This document shows, piece after piece, positions 45,148 to 56,179 of a DNA stretch of 64,000 nt (position 1 is its first letter; the number at the start of each line of letters is the position of its first letter). Both the position numbers and the translations under genes were made by a program. Source of the DNA: Forficula auricularia (Eukaryota > Arthropoda > Insecta > Dermaptera > Forficulidae); the NCBI GenBank assembly GCA_024734495.1, contig JALMQS010000089.1, forward strand, positions 934,370-998,369. Direction: 5' to 3'. A model generated the notes under the pieces. It made no database searches and was not told where the DNA came from. It saw only the letters and a list, made by a program, of their open reading frames with translations.

Positions 45148-47120
45148 TCTATATATATAAAATCGCTTTGTGTCTATGTACGCGATCGACTCCACGCCTA
45201 AACCACTGAACGTATCGAAACCATATTCACACCATATGTTTGCTTAGTGCTGGGGATGGTTTATCTAAATTTTGAGCCAAATCGGTTTGATTTTATTTTT
45301 TATTTTTATATTTAATTGATTGACAGATAAGATCTATAGAAATAGAGCCTCTAAAAGGGCCAAGCAAACAATACATTATCCCTACCCTGAAAGGTCAGGT
45401 CTTAAACAATGAAACCCCTCTTAACAAAAGAAAGGGGTATACAGGTAGTCAGATCAAAATTTCAGAAACTTTTTTTTTAAGATAATAAAATCTATTTTGA
45501 ATACAGACATAATTTGTAAATTTAATTTTTATATATATATAATCCTTAGTATGTATGTGCGTGATCGACCCATGCCTAAACCACTGAACGTATCGAAACC
45601 ATATTCACACCATATGTTTGTTTAGTGCTCCAGATGGTTTATCTAAATTTTGGGCCAAATCGGTTTGATTTGATTTCACACGATTTTACATAATTAAATT
45701 AATTATTCTCAGGTAGAATGCCAATTGGGGTTTTAAAAAAGGTTTATCTTTTCTTTGTACCCAGGCAGACAATGGGTGTGGGTTAATTCATTGTTCTCAA
45801 AGGCCTTGAAGAAGTATTATGATTATATTATAGATATATTTTGTTTTCCCTAAACTTTAGAATTAAACTGTTTCACAGAAATACACCATTCTCTCTTAAG
45901 TAAAAAGAAAAATTTATATTATTAAATGTGATTATTTTATTGTTATTAGTTGGCTAACCTGAGCCTGTCGGAAAGAAACATTCCAAATCTTAATCAATGT
46001 TTCTTATTATAAATACATTTCCCAGTATCTCAGTGCATTACATACAACGAATCATGGTGCATGCCTAGCATTACGATTGTTAGAAGAAGATTCGCATTGG
46101 GATACAACTCTTGCCTATGCTGCTCTCGGTTCATCGCCACATCAAATACGATGTTTGTTTGCCATTTTATTGACAACGTGTTTTCCAACTCAACCCGCCT
46201 AAATTATGGGGAAAATATAAGGCTTCAATGAGTGAAGATGTATTACATGCTCTACGTAGAATTCGAGGAGATCCAGATATAAATTTCTCGCCAGAAATAT
46301 ATAATGAATCTTTGATTAAGTTGGAAGATTTATGCATGATCATTTCGAATCAACCACTAATTAAATTAGGGATGCCATCAGTTAATCGGCCAGTAAGTGA
46401 TTTATTTAATCGCGATATGCAACGTGAACAATCGTACAATGTTGATGGTTTAAATGCATATGTTCAAGCAAATGAACCAAAATTGTTACCAGAACAAAAA
46501 TTATGCATGCAGTCGCTGCTCAAGAAGATGGTTTCTTTTGGATGCACCAGGTGGAACAGGGAAACATTTTTAATTTCGCTCATATTGGCACAAATGACAT
46601 CATCTGGAATTGCTGCCACTTTATTAGACGGAGGAAAAACAGCACATTCAACACTAAAAATTATTATTGAACATTCAAACAAATGAAAATGCTGTATGTA
46701 ACATTAAAAAGAATTTTTGGAACTGTACATAAATCAAAATTCATTCATGTATAAGAAAATATTAGAAAGAGTAAATCTATGCTTCGTCGTTGAATTATTT
46801 AACCTATAATCTTCAAACTAACGTAAGAGAGAAAAAAAGAGAGAATGAAATGAAAAGAGAGAGAGGAATACTAGAAGTTTCACTTCCGTCGTGCGTAAGC
46901 TTGGCACACTCAGAATTTTTTATTTTGCTTTCGCAATGTGTTAGATTATTTCTTGAAGCTGATTTTTAATTAATAAAATACGAGTATATTTAATTAAAAT
47001 ACAGTTGAACAAAATTATATTGCAAACAAACTTTTGGCCGTCTCGAGACGCTGCCCGCCAGGGCTACCCGCCCGAGGGCCGTAGGTAGATGGCGTGCCGA
47101 GGCACGCCTGACGCAGCTTG
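45148..47120 (+). mobile_element. Helitron with degraded helicase
   Basis: The 5' end is TCTATATATATAAAATCG, preceded by A. The 3' end is a strong hairpin GGCGTG-CCGAGG-CACGCC (47091-47108) followed by TGACGCAGCTTG and T. The terminus CTTG differs from the usual CTRR. A second head-like sequence at ~45530 suggests a nested or duplicated 5' end. It lies inside an R7 array, which acts as an empty-site control. Confidence 0.8.
46030..46682 (+). pseudogene. Helitron Rep/helicase fragment
   Basis: Helitron proteins carry a Rep nuclease and a Pif1-like helicase. Only the start of the helicase is here. ACLALRLLEEDSHWDTTLAY (~46059) and HQIRCLFAILLTTC lead into a frameshift near 46200. After that comes the frame from 46228 with NESLIKLEDLCMII and LPEQKLCMQSLL. 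The Walker A loop DAPGGTGK is encoded at ~46539-46562 but in a different frame. The frame is restored by a one-base loss just after it, giving FLISLILAQ and SSGIAATLLDGGKTAHSTLK. Upstream Rep and downstream helicase motifs are missing. Confidence 0.88.
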
Positions 47121-47884
47121 TATATATATAAATTTTATTAAACCAATTATTTTACATGAATTTATGCATACATTGTTTTTGAGCTTCGATTCCGGAGATT
47201 ACTTCTCCACCATCGAGTGTCCTTGATCATTTTTTAGTCCTTGTTTTTAATAAGAGAAAAAAATAATTAAAGAAAAAACCTCTTTTCCGATAATTAATTA
47301 AATTCCATTATTGATCTCACCCATCCAATGAGTGAACTTTTTTTTTTTATAAATTTTATTAAACCAATTATTTTACATTAATTAATGTATACATTGTATT
47401 TTTGCTTCGATTTCGGAGATTGCTTCTCCACCATCGAGTGTCCTTATTCATCTTTACTCCTTGTTTTTAATAAGAGGAAAAATCTAATTAGATAAAAAAA
47501 CCTCTTTTCCGATAATTATTTCAATTCCATTATTCCCCAATCAAATCGATTGGTTTATCCTCCCTCATCTTCCAATCACCTCAGGATCTTCTCCCTCTTT
47601 TTCAATGAGTGAACTTTTTTTTTTTTATAAATTTTATTAAACCAATTATTTTACATTAATTAATGTATACATTGTATTTTTGCTTCGATTCCGGAGATAA
47701 CTTCTCCACCATCGAGTGTCCTTATTCATCTTTAGTCCTTGTTTTTAATAAGAGGAAAAATCTAATTAGATAAAAAAACCTCTTTTCCGATAATTATTTC
47801 AATTCCATTATTCCCCAATCAAGTCGATTGGTCATTCCACCTCTCCAATCCTTTCTTCTCAATGAGTGAACTGGATGTATGGTC

Positions 47885-49150
47885 AAATTTATTTTTATTT
47901 TATTTTATTCGATATACGGGAGTTATCCCAGTTACAATATACATTTTTATACAATAAATTAACAATTTAACAAAACTAAAATACTAATTTATAGTCTTAA
48001 TTATTTTTATAGAGAAAAGTTTGCGGAATTTAACATAATGTAATGTATTTATTTTTATTATATTTATATTATTTCATTTAAATTGAGTAGGTAAACAATT
48101 ATTTTTATAGAGAAATGATTGCGGAATTTAACAGAACAAAAGTCACATTGATAGATAGATATATACACAGATAGATACATACAAGTGAAGCTAATATAAA
48201 GCATGTAATAATATAATACAATCTATTAGACATTTAATCGTAGTGTGAGCAATATCTTTTGATATCCCTCACACTACATGAAAAGAAGTCTAATTGTGAG
48301 GAGTTTGCCTTTAGCATCACTCTATTCAGCCCTGTATTTTTGAATAATTAGTATTACAAATGGGGATAAAAAAGGTTTCGACAATGCGACTGTAATATTG
48401 AGGTACTTTAAAATTAATATATTGGAGAATTTCACAACAATCAATCAGACCATTCAACAGTTTGTGAAGGAATATCAAGTCATTTTGTAGTCTACGGAAT
48501 GACAAACTTTGGATATTTAGTTCGGTTCTTAAGAGTCTAGAAGAGGGATAGTTATATGGGGTAAGAGAGTTATTAGTTGATGAGAATTTATATGATATAA
48601 TTTTTAAAAATTTATTTTGCACTCTTTCAATTTGGTCAATTTGATATTTGACATAGCGGTGACCAAATTAAACTGCAGTATTCCAGCTTGCTTCTTACTA
48701 GGGAGTTAAATAGTATTTTTAGGCAGTTGGAATTCTTTGAAATTTTTTTTATTTCTATATATAAATCCCAGAAGTTTAAAAGACTGACCACAAATATTTT
48801 TTATATGAAAAGAAAAAGAGAGAGAAGACTCGATGGTAACTACCAAATCGCAATGTGATCAACCTGCGAAAGAAAGCTACCACCTATTGAATATCATAGT
48901 ATGGGTCGAATTTTATGTCCGTGAAAAGATACAACATAGCACTTATCAATGTTAAGGTCCATGCCATTATTCTCCCACCATTCATATATAGTCTATTAAG
49001 ACTTCATTGTAGACAAGTAGTATCAATGTTATTGGTTATTCTTTTATATATTTTTAGATCATCTGCAAATAGAAGAAATTCAACATCAGTAAACACTGAA
49101 AATATATCGTTTATATATAGTAGAAATAAGAGAGGTTCCTTTGGTGGGCA
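47885..49150 (-). pseudogene. LINE reverse transcriptase fragment with FADD motif
   Basis: On the - strand: LLFLLYINDIFSVFTDVEFL (~49130) leads into the catalytic FADD (49058-49069) and LKIYKRI. Broken frames follow, with SLVRSKLEYCSLIWSP (~48705-48660), then QNKFLKIISYKF and LIFLHKLLNGLIDC (to 48326). It ends in an AATAAAATAAAATAAAA-type tail at 47888-47905. The 5' end is cut near 49150, shortly before the palm motif. It is Jockey/CR1-like and has multiple frameshifts. Confidence 0.85.
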
Positions 49151-49455
49151 TCAAAACTAATATGTATATCAAAACAAAATTTAAAATTTTGTTATGTTAT
49201 ATTGTGATTATAATTAGGGGCCGTTCATAATTTAGGTCACACAGTAAGGTGGGAGGAGGCATTAAAGACAGGGCTGTATTTCTAAATAGCCTAAGTAGGC
49301 TGCAGCCTAGAAGGGCAAATTTTCAGGGGCGGCAGTTTGGCAATTTATTCAAAAGTTATAATCAAATGTTTCAGACGTTAATAATATTTTCCGTACGAAT
49401 TTAAAAATACATGTTCTTAAAAATATGTTTTAGTCCTTCTACAGAGCCTATTTTT

Positions 49456-50184
49456 AACCGACTTCAAAAAAGGAGGAGGTTCTCTATTCACTGAATTTTT
49501 TTTTTTGTGTCTATGTTACCTAATATCTCCTCCAATTGTGAACCGATTTTGAAAAAAAAATTTGCATTGGGTTCAGTCTAGCTTCCGATTGGTCCCGTTA
49601 TTTTTCATTGGTATTAGACCATTTTTGTTAGGTTCGTTGAGGCCTAACTTCTTTGTTTATGAACCGATTTCGATGATTCTTTTTTTATTGGAAAGGATGT
49701 ATCTTAGGGATAGTGCCATATTAATTTGGTCAAGTTCTGATGATAGGATCACTATTAATAACATAGCTAAAAAGAGGAAAATAAAAATAATTTTTAAGAA
49801 AAAAATAAAACCGACTTCAAAAAAATAAAATACACTAAAAGGTATAAAATAATTATTATCTTATTTAGTTACAACTAAGCGACGAAATATTAACATGAAA
49901 TTACTTTTTGAAGTCGGTGACAAACATATACATTTTATGAATCGCACTCGACGGATCTTACTTAGTACGTTTGGAGGGTATGCTCACTTATAGGTATAGT
50001 TTGTTTGGTACCGACTTCAATAAGTAATTTCGTTTTAATATTTCGTCGTTTAGTTGTAACTAAATAAGATAATAATTATTTTATACCTTTTTGTGTATTT
50101 TATTTGTTGCATTTAATTTTTTGAAATCGGTTTTATTTTTTTCTTAAAAATTATTTTGTTGCTTTTAATTTTTTGAAGTCGGTT
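49456..50184 (+). mobile_element. R4 element, copy 5
   Basis: A full copy with CCGACTTCAAAAAAGGAGG start, ATTCGTCG-type hairpin module and a duplicated 3' end (TTGAAATCGGTTTTATTTTT then TTGAAGTCGGTTTTATTTAT). Confidence 0.75.
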
Positions 50185-50334
50185 TTATTTATTTTTTTTT
50201 TTATAAAAATTATTTTTTCTAAAATTATAACATATCTTAAATCCGGCCTTGATTTTAAAGATTTGGGACAAAATTTGACATGGGGCCCGGGTATCTTAAA
50301 AATTGTTATGTCACAAAAGTCAAATTAAAAAAAT

Positions 50335-50612
50335 ATGCGAGCCACATCCACATAACCTCATGGGGGAAGTGGAACTTTAATTTTAAATCCCACTAATAGT
50401 TCATGACCAATAAAAATTATTTAAAAAATTATGAAATTTAAATTATTATTTTATAACCTACTAATTGTTCATGACAAATAAAATTAGAAAATTGAAATTA
50501 TTAATTTAAAATCAGGGCTTGTCTCTTATTTCTTCTCTATTGAGTCATTTTCCTCTTTATTGCAACTAAAAAATTTAAACAGATACGTCGCTAAAGAAGT
50601 TCACTTCAAAAA
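50335..50612 (-). mobile_element. Family R8 element
   Basis: An inverted copy from CATAACCTCATGGGGGAAGT to CGCTAAAGAAGTTCACTTC, including TCTATTGAGTCATTTTCC. Confidence 0.6.
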
Positions 50613-51089
50613 TTAAAAAAAATTTCAAATATATTTTTTAGATTTCATGTTATGAGTAAAAATAAGATAAACTTAAATTATATGGTGTATAAAAGGATAG
50701 TATGACGTCACAATACAAGGGGGCTCAATGAAAATGTGACAGAATGTGACACAGAGGGAGGGGGGGGGCTAAAATGTTGAAATTCGTATGACGTAATTTA
50801 TGGACGGCCCCTTAGATTTTGATTGAAATTGAAATACGTATGTTTACTTGTCGTTTTCGTTCAGCATCAATGCCGTTATCTTATATATGTACTTGAAACC
50901 GAACTCTGATGAAGTGATCGAAACTGCATTGTGTTTTTTTTATTAGTTTATTAATAAATATATTTAATAGTACTTAATATGGTTTTTATATACAGTTATA
51001 AAAGAAAAAAAGAAAATTATATAAATATGGTATAAGTGAGGGTGCTGATGTATGGTAAAGTCACATGAATTGTTTAAGTTCAGGTAATT

Positions 51090-51957
51090 TTTACTTTACG
51101 ATATAGGGTATGGTCAAGTATTCTAATCGTGCATGAAAAAAGTGTTTTTTTCTTCATTTTTTTGAAATATCTCAAAAACGACTAAAACTATTTTGATTAA
51201 AAAAATTGAGCGAAACCATGACATTTCGCTCTACAAAAAAGTCCTAATAAGTGAACATCGAAAAAATGATATTTTCGAGATAATAATTGTTTTGTCAAAA
51301 TGTCTGTTAGTCTGTGCGTTACCAAATTTTTGTGAAGCTTGCTCAAAAACTAGTGGGAATATCGAAACCAAATTTCACACGTAGTTATCTCCTGTTGAAG
51401 CTGTAAAAATTCATTAAAGAACCCCTCAACGCCCTGAAGGTCATATCGCATAAAGTTCTCTGGGAAATTCCCAGGGCGACAAGGAGGCACCGCTTTATGC
51501 CACCACACTCCCTTCCACGAGAGTGTGAAGGCTTCAACTCTCACAGAACCCGAGCCCACCCCAAACCTTGGCGCAATGTTGCTCACCAGACTGGAGTTGC
51601 CCTTATAATAATTGATTTTGTTTCTGTGGGCAACCCCCAGTCCGAGGAGCGCTGACACTATCTGCACATCCAGAACCCACACCGTCCCCGACCCGTCCTT
51701 CGCGACGAATTAAGAGCTGATTATATTTTGGTGCATATCGACCCAAAATTAAGGGGTGGTGGAGAGGGGAGGGGTTAAAAATTAAAAATCTAGCCCGTTG
51801 AGCAAACTCAACCAAATTTTGTATACATAATCAGTGGGGCCCCAGAAGTCTAAAAATGCAAAAACTAACCCCCCCGACATGATTATAAATAATTTTAGGG
51901 GCCAGATTATATGGTAAAGTCAAGTGGATGGCCACATCAGAACACGTCAGCTTATTT
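51090..51957 (+). repeat. Family R1 repeat, copy 6, carrying a LINE fragment
   Basis: Both R1 ends are present. Between CACACGTAGT and TAAGAGCTGATTA the usual ~16 bases are replaced by 322 bp of GC-rich foreign sequence (51385..51706). Confidence 0.75.
51385..51706 (-). pseudogene. LINE endonuclease-domain fragment, R2-superfamily type
   Basis: On the - strand an open frame reads VWVLDVQIVSALLGLGVAHR, NKINYYKG, then VEAFTLSWKGVW and FMRYDLQGVEGFFNEFLQ. The order DVQxVS ... AHxNKxxYY ... LSWKGVW resembles the C-terminal restriction-like endonuclease of R2/R4-type LINEs (PD-(D/E)XK region). This is recognition from memory, with no RT motifs to back it. Its GC content is much higher than the surroundings. 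Confidence 0.5.
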
Positions 51958-52594
51958 CATACAATACATAGAGCAGTGGTTCCGGATCCCCTAGGTATTT
52001 ACCCCATGGGGGTAAAATAGCTACTTGAAGGGGGTAATCAGACTAATTAATATATGTTGACGGTGATGGATTCAATTTTTCCGCAATAGGGCTGGGCTAA
52101 TCGAGAATGAATATTTTTTTAACAAGGGCTAAAGTAGGGTTTCTCTCCCTGGATTTCTCTTTTTCCGATTTCCCAGGAAATCCGCAAAAATATCTAATCC
52201 CGATTTCCCGAGAAAAAAGTCAATTCTCGTTGATCATTTATAACATTTATCATAATATAAATGAAAAATAAATATTCCAAAACTACTTGACTTTCTTGAA
52301 TTTGTGATTATGCAGCTTCGCAACACAAATATTTGAAAACTTTAAGCGTGTGTGTGTGTCTTGACTCTTTATATTTTAAAAAGTTACAACAAGAATAAAT
52401 TTAAAGTTTAAATAATTAAAAGATTCTAGTTTCTTTGTAAATTAAAGTAAGTTTAATTTAATTTCAATAACACTTAGTTATTGTTTCCCTGATATAAAAT
52501 TTTAAATATTAAAATTAAATTGTTATTAAAGAAAATGAATGTCGTCAGAAAGAAATTGGAGATTTTATTAAGAGACTATATTAAAAGAATTTAA

Positions 52595-52949
52595 TTTATT
52601 TGAAGCCAGTGGAACAAAAAATTTGAAAATGCTCTTAAATGGACTCCTTTGTATTAAATCGAGGGGTGAACCGCGACCTAATACCGTGTACACCTACTTC
52701 CAATTCCACTTTCATTTCCAAGTAGAAGACAATAGGTGAAGGGGCATTATCTAATGGATTCCAAAATAATTCCACCTAATTCTAATCGCAGTTCACCCCT
52801 CGGATTAAACCAACCTCAAAAGAAAGTGAAAGAGTATTCTGGACTGCTGGCCTTTTTGTCACCAAAATTTGGACACGGCTCAACGACAATTCGGTTAATG
52901 CGCTAGTTTGTCTCAGAACTCATTTTCAAAACACTTCTGATAAATAACT
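52595..52949 (+). pseudogene. hAT transposase C-terminal dimerisation domain, split by a MITE
   Basis: After removing the MITE (52660..52802) one frame runs through: FEASGTKNLKMLLNGLLCIK, then PTSKESERVFWTAGLFVTKI and RLNDNSVNALVCLRTHF, ending at a stop at ~52948. SER(V/A)F..AG and LND..V..L..LR are hallmarks of the hAT dimerisation domain. The ATTAAA codon pair at the junction is duplicated on both sides of the MITE. The DDE part of the transposase is not present. Confidence 0.85.
52660..52802. mobile_element. hAT-like MITE (family R9), copy 2
   Basis: Ends CGAGGGGTGAACCGCGACCT and GTTCACCCCTCG, flanked by GTATTAAA and GGATTAAA (a near 8-bp duplication). The 20-bp minisatellite is mostly lost here. 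Confidence 0.85.
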
Positions 52950-53165
52950 TTTTTTGTTCTATTAGTAATTAAGTTTTTTGTTTTAATAAAAAAATAAATG
53001 AATATTTTAATTGTTTTTTTAAATTAATAAATTTATTTTGATTAATAAAATTTAAAGCCCGATTTTCCCGGGAATTTCATCAAGGTTAGGAATCACTCTT
53101 CTAGAGGAAGAGGAACAACAATTATGATAATTTTATTTTAAATACCTATGTTTTTTTTGTTTTAG

Positions 53166-53251
53166 ATAAAAAATTCTAAAACATCTGGCCGATGGGTGGA
53201 TCCTGATGGTTTTCAAGAAATTCAATATGACCAAGAAAGATTATACTATAA
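53166..53251 (+). CDS. Host gene internal exon (86 nt)
   Basis: It lies between acceptor TTTTTTTTGTTTTAG (ending 53165) and donor GTAAGT (53252). Entering in phase 0, it encodes 28 residues, IKNSKTSGRWVDPDGFQEIQ then YDQERLYY, plus two bases AA of the next codon. The open frame, strong splice sites and fit to both neighbours support it. The segment is hydrophilic with no known motif. It directly follows a hAT remnant that ends ~70 bases upstream, so the branch point and pyrimidine tract sit in a narrow strip of non-TE sequence. Confidence 0.75.
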
Positions 53252-53254
53252 GTA

Positions 53255-53965
53255 AGTATATTATATTAAGAATTTTTTTAATACTGAAGTAATTTGTCTT
53301 TTTTTTATTGATATAATATGCTAAAATTTTATTTAATATTCTCATAAAAAATTACAACAAATTTGTATGTTTAAATATATTAATGGAAGATATTTACTTT
53401 CAGTTTATCCTTAAGAAATATTTAAATGTTATATAGAAATACTCGTATATACATTATACATATATGTTGATTTGAGAATTATTGTAGAAAATATTCTTTC
53501 TTATTCATGGAATGCAACTTTTAAATGCAAATATTTCCATTCTATTCTATTGCATATCTTTACTCGATCAATTAAATAAAGATTTAAATCACCTATTGTG
53601 AAAGTGCTCTTGAGAAAAATTGCAATACTAATATAGTTAGTTGAAAATTTAGAAACAGTAATACTATAAAAATACTAAAAATTAAATTATCCTGAATTCT
53701 AGAAGTAAAATAAACCATCTACTTTTGAACATATTTTTATTTATTTTATCTAATCTAGTACAATAGAGGTATAATTTAAAAGCATAGATTAGTATTTTTG
53801 AATAAGCGGAAGTAAATTGATAAGTGTTTCAGTATGAAATTACATAAATCTCAAAAAAATTCTTACTTATTGAGATTTAGACGAATGTGTGGCATGACTA
53901 TTTGAAGACCTTGAAGAAGTCGGCAAAGTCGACGAAACGTTGGCTTCAATAGAAAAAGTTTAATA
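53255..53965. other. Mostly nothing; degenerate hammerhead-like stretch
   Basis: AT-rich. 53908-53946 reads TTGAAGAAGTCGGC ... GTCGACGAAACGTTGGC, a Penelope-end-like phrase in which the first core base is T instead of C, so it is not called as a ribozyme. Confidence 0.45.
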
Positions 53966-53967
53966 CT

Positions 53968-54605
53968 TGGTGGGCCATAAAGATCTCCCACATTTTGAAG
54001 AGGTTTAAAAAATGAAACAATTTAACTAGAAAAAAAACTGAATACATTTTTGAAAAAAAAAAAAAAAACATAAAACAATTTGTTGTTTAAATGCGTTTTT
54101 AAGATTATCAGACAAAAAAAAAGGGGGGGGTCAAAAATGAAAATTCTAGACCTTTTGACCAAACTCTACCAAATTTTGTATACATATTTTGTGTGCCACC
54201 AGAAGGCAAGAAATGCAAAAACTAACCAAATTTTGTATACATAGTTTGGTTGAAAGGGCTAGAATTTTCATTTTTTGCGGGGAGGAGGGGGGGAGGATCA
54301 AAAATGAAAATTCTATCCATTTCGAGGAAACCATGTATTCAAAATTTAGTTAGTGAGTTTTTGCATTTCTAGCCTTCTGGGGTTCACAGAATATGTATAC
54401 AAAATTTGGTTGAGTTTGGTCAAAAGGGCTAGAATTTTCATTTTTGAGCCCGATTCACTTTTTTTTTGTCTGATAATGTTTAAAACACATTAAAAAAAAT
54501 ATATATATTTTATTTTCTTTTCAAAAATATATTCAATTTTTTTTCTAGTTAAATTTTTTTTTATACCGCTTCAAAATATGGGAAATCTTTATGTCCCACC
54601 CTGTA
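53968..54605. mobile_element. TIR element (family R2), copy 2
   Basis: Ends TTGGTGGGCCATAAAGATCT and AAATCTTTATGTCCCACCCTG with long TIRs (CATTTTGAAGAGGTTTAAAA). The interior again holds ~110-bp modules with GGCTAGAATTTTCATTTTT. No LINE insertion here. Confidence 0.65.
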
Positions 54606-55270
54606 TATTATAATATTTTCAAAATTTTACTGGGGTTTTTCGAATTCAAATTTAAGTGAAAAATTGTCTCTAGGGACACAGCGGAAAAATATTTAATACT
54701 ACTTCTTCATAGAAACTTCTACCATTTCGAAAACGATTACGTGGCTTAAGAATATGACTGACTTTGTGATTTAATCTTCACTTATTTTTTCAATATATGT
54801 AGATATATTAAATCAAAATGGTAAGAGGCTTTCCAAGTACATCGAGCTCGTATTTTTAACAAAATAGATTACATTTTTCCCAAATGGAGCGATCTTGAAG
54901 AATTTCCCTTCTCCTAAATGGGCGACGCATATTAAATCAGTAACATTTATCATCCCATATATATACAAATGTCAATCTAGTCTCTTCTCTACTTCTGTTG
55001 ATGTTGAAATATTGGCTCTGGAGATTTCAGAGAAAGTAGAATCTCAAACATTATACCTATGGCACGTTTTACTTTAAAATTTTATGTAATTTTCCGATAA
55101 TTTGCCTCTACACTAATTTAAATTGAATCGAACAAGCATAAGAAACATATTATAATACTAGTATGTTCAGGTGTTTAGGAATATTTTTAATCCAGAGTAA
55201 GGAAGGGGCAAAAACTTAAAAGATTCACCCTTGTTATGTTTAGAATATATTTATTTATATAAATCCATAA
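54606..55270. other. No feature seen
   Basis: AT-rich; a 60-codon open stretch at 54895 has no motif and is not called. Confidence 0.45.
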
Positions 55271-56172
55271 AGGCTAGTTTACACAAACACTAAGCATTAG
55301 TAGGTACTAATCACTCGCAATAATTCTGTGTCGTGTAAACACACAATATAAGTGGTTAGTATTAGTAGAATGGCAAGTGCGAGTGAATAGAAATGGTTTC
55401 TATTTACTAATGGCAAGTAGCTTCCACTACCTACCATATATATTTTTCACTATTTACCAATTTTAATAATATACAATTTAGGAATTCAAATATTATTTAA
55501 TCAATTTGATAATTATGTAATATGACCATTAATAAGTAGTTAGATTTTCTTTTTATTATTTTTAAAGGGAATCAAATTTAATCAAACATTCAATCATAAT
55601 TTAAAATTCCTTATTCACTTGAACTTCGCACAGGCAACTCAAATTGACGATACTCAGTGAGTTTCCGTTGCAACTCCAGGGAATTAATTGCCTAGTGAAG
55701 AGGGCCTTATACGATTTGTGAAATAAATTTTTTTTAATTCATTCTAGATTAATTGTAAATTTGTGACAAGTGAGTAATAAATATATTCAAAAAAATTGTT
55801 TATAGATTTATTGAAATGGCCGAAAAGTGGACAGCAGAAAAAACAATAAAAATTCCTTGTCCACACGCGTTTTTCATTTTTCAATTCCTCTTCAAGCTCT
55901 TCTATTAACGATGTTAAAATAATGATTAAAAATGCTGTGTTTGACAACTCGAATTGCCATCTTGCAAATTTCACTATACACTAATTAAATAAAGTAAAGA
56001 AAATGTTTAAAAAAAAACATGTTTCATAAAGAACCCACACCATTCTCCCTTAATAAAATACACTGATTACATTGGTTAGTAGTAGAGACGTGTGAGCCAC
56101 TACTAACCAGTTAGTCTGCTTAGTAAATGGAATAGTACTAATGGCAAGTACTAAGTCCGTGTAAACTAGGCT
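55271..56172. mobile_element. PIF/Harbinger-like MITE (family R14)
   Basis: Ends AGGCTAGTTTACACAAACAC and GTCCGTGTAAACTAGGCT, with TAA directly outside both (55268-55270 and 56173-56175), a TWA-type duplication. The 902-bp interior has no transposase. A further right end is at 57219..57264. Confidence 0.7.
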
Positions 56173-56179
56173 TAACATA

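Larger units (their letters stand above)
44745..47875 (-). repeat. R7 tandem array split by a Helitron
   Basis: Two units at 44745-45147 and about three at 47121-47875 share the array unit on the - strand, separated by GAGTGAACTTTTT spacers. The break (45147/47121) falls inside the poly-T/TATAAATTTTATT spacer that is intact elsewhere, so the array is older than the Helitron. Confidence 0.85.
49217..50811. mobile_element. TIR DNA element (family R16) with nested insertions
   Basis: The termini GGGGCCGTTCATAATTTAGG and TAATTTATGGACGGCCCC are inverted, flanked by TTA on both sides. The end-proximal sequence (GTCACAATACAAGGGGGCTC, GAATGTGACA) is non-coding. An R4 copy (49456..50184) and an R8 copy (50335..50612) occupy the interior. 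The superfamily is not certain. Confidence 0.65.
51972..53095 (+). mobile_element. hAT element remnant
   Basis: CAGTGGTTCCGGATCCCCTA at 51973 and AAGGTTAGGAATCACTC near 53094 are plausible decayed hAT ends with similar flanks (ATAGAG/CTAGAG). Subterminal TTTCCCGGGAA-like motifs occur at both sides (52175-52215 and 53058-53075). The 5' end could instead lie near 52133. Only the C-terminal transposase part is readable. Confidence 0.55.
10126..53165 (+). other. Intron of the host gene, ~43 kb
   Basis: It runs from the GTGAGT donor to the TTTTTTTTGTTTTAG acceptor. Phase 0 on both sides lets the frames join without a stop. Essentially all of its recognisable content is transposon sequence. I saw no other convincing host exon in it, but a very small one could be missed. 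Confidence 0.65.

Noticed and set aside
50900..50930. CTGATGA ... GAAAC at ~50908
   Set aside because: Only seven bases lie between the core blocks (AGTGATC), too few to form stem II.
51078..51090. Recursive splice (ratchet) point at CAG|GTAA
   Set aside because: The upstream tract is not pyrimidine-rich and the match is expected by chance in 43 kb.
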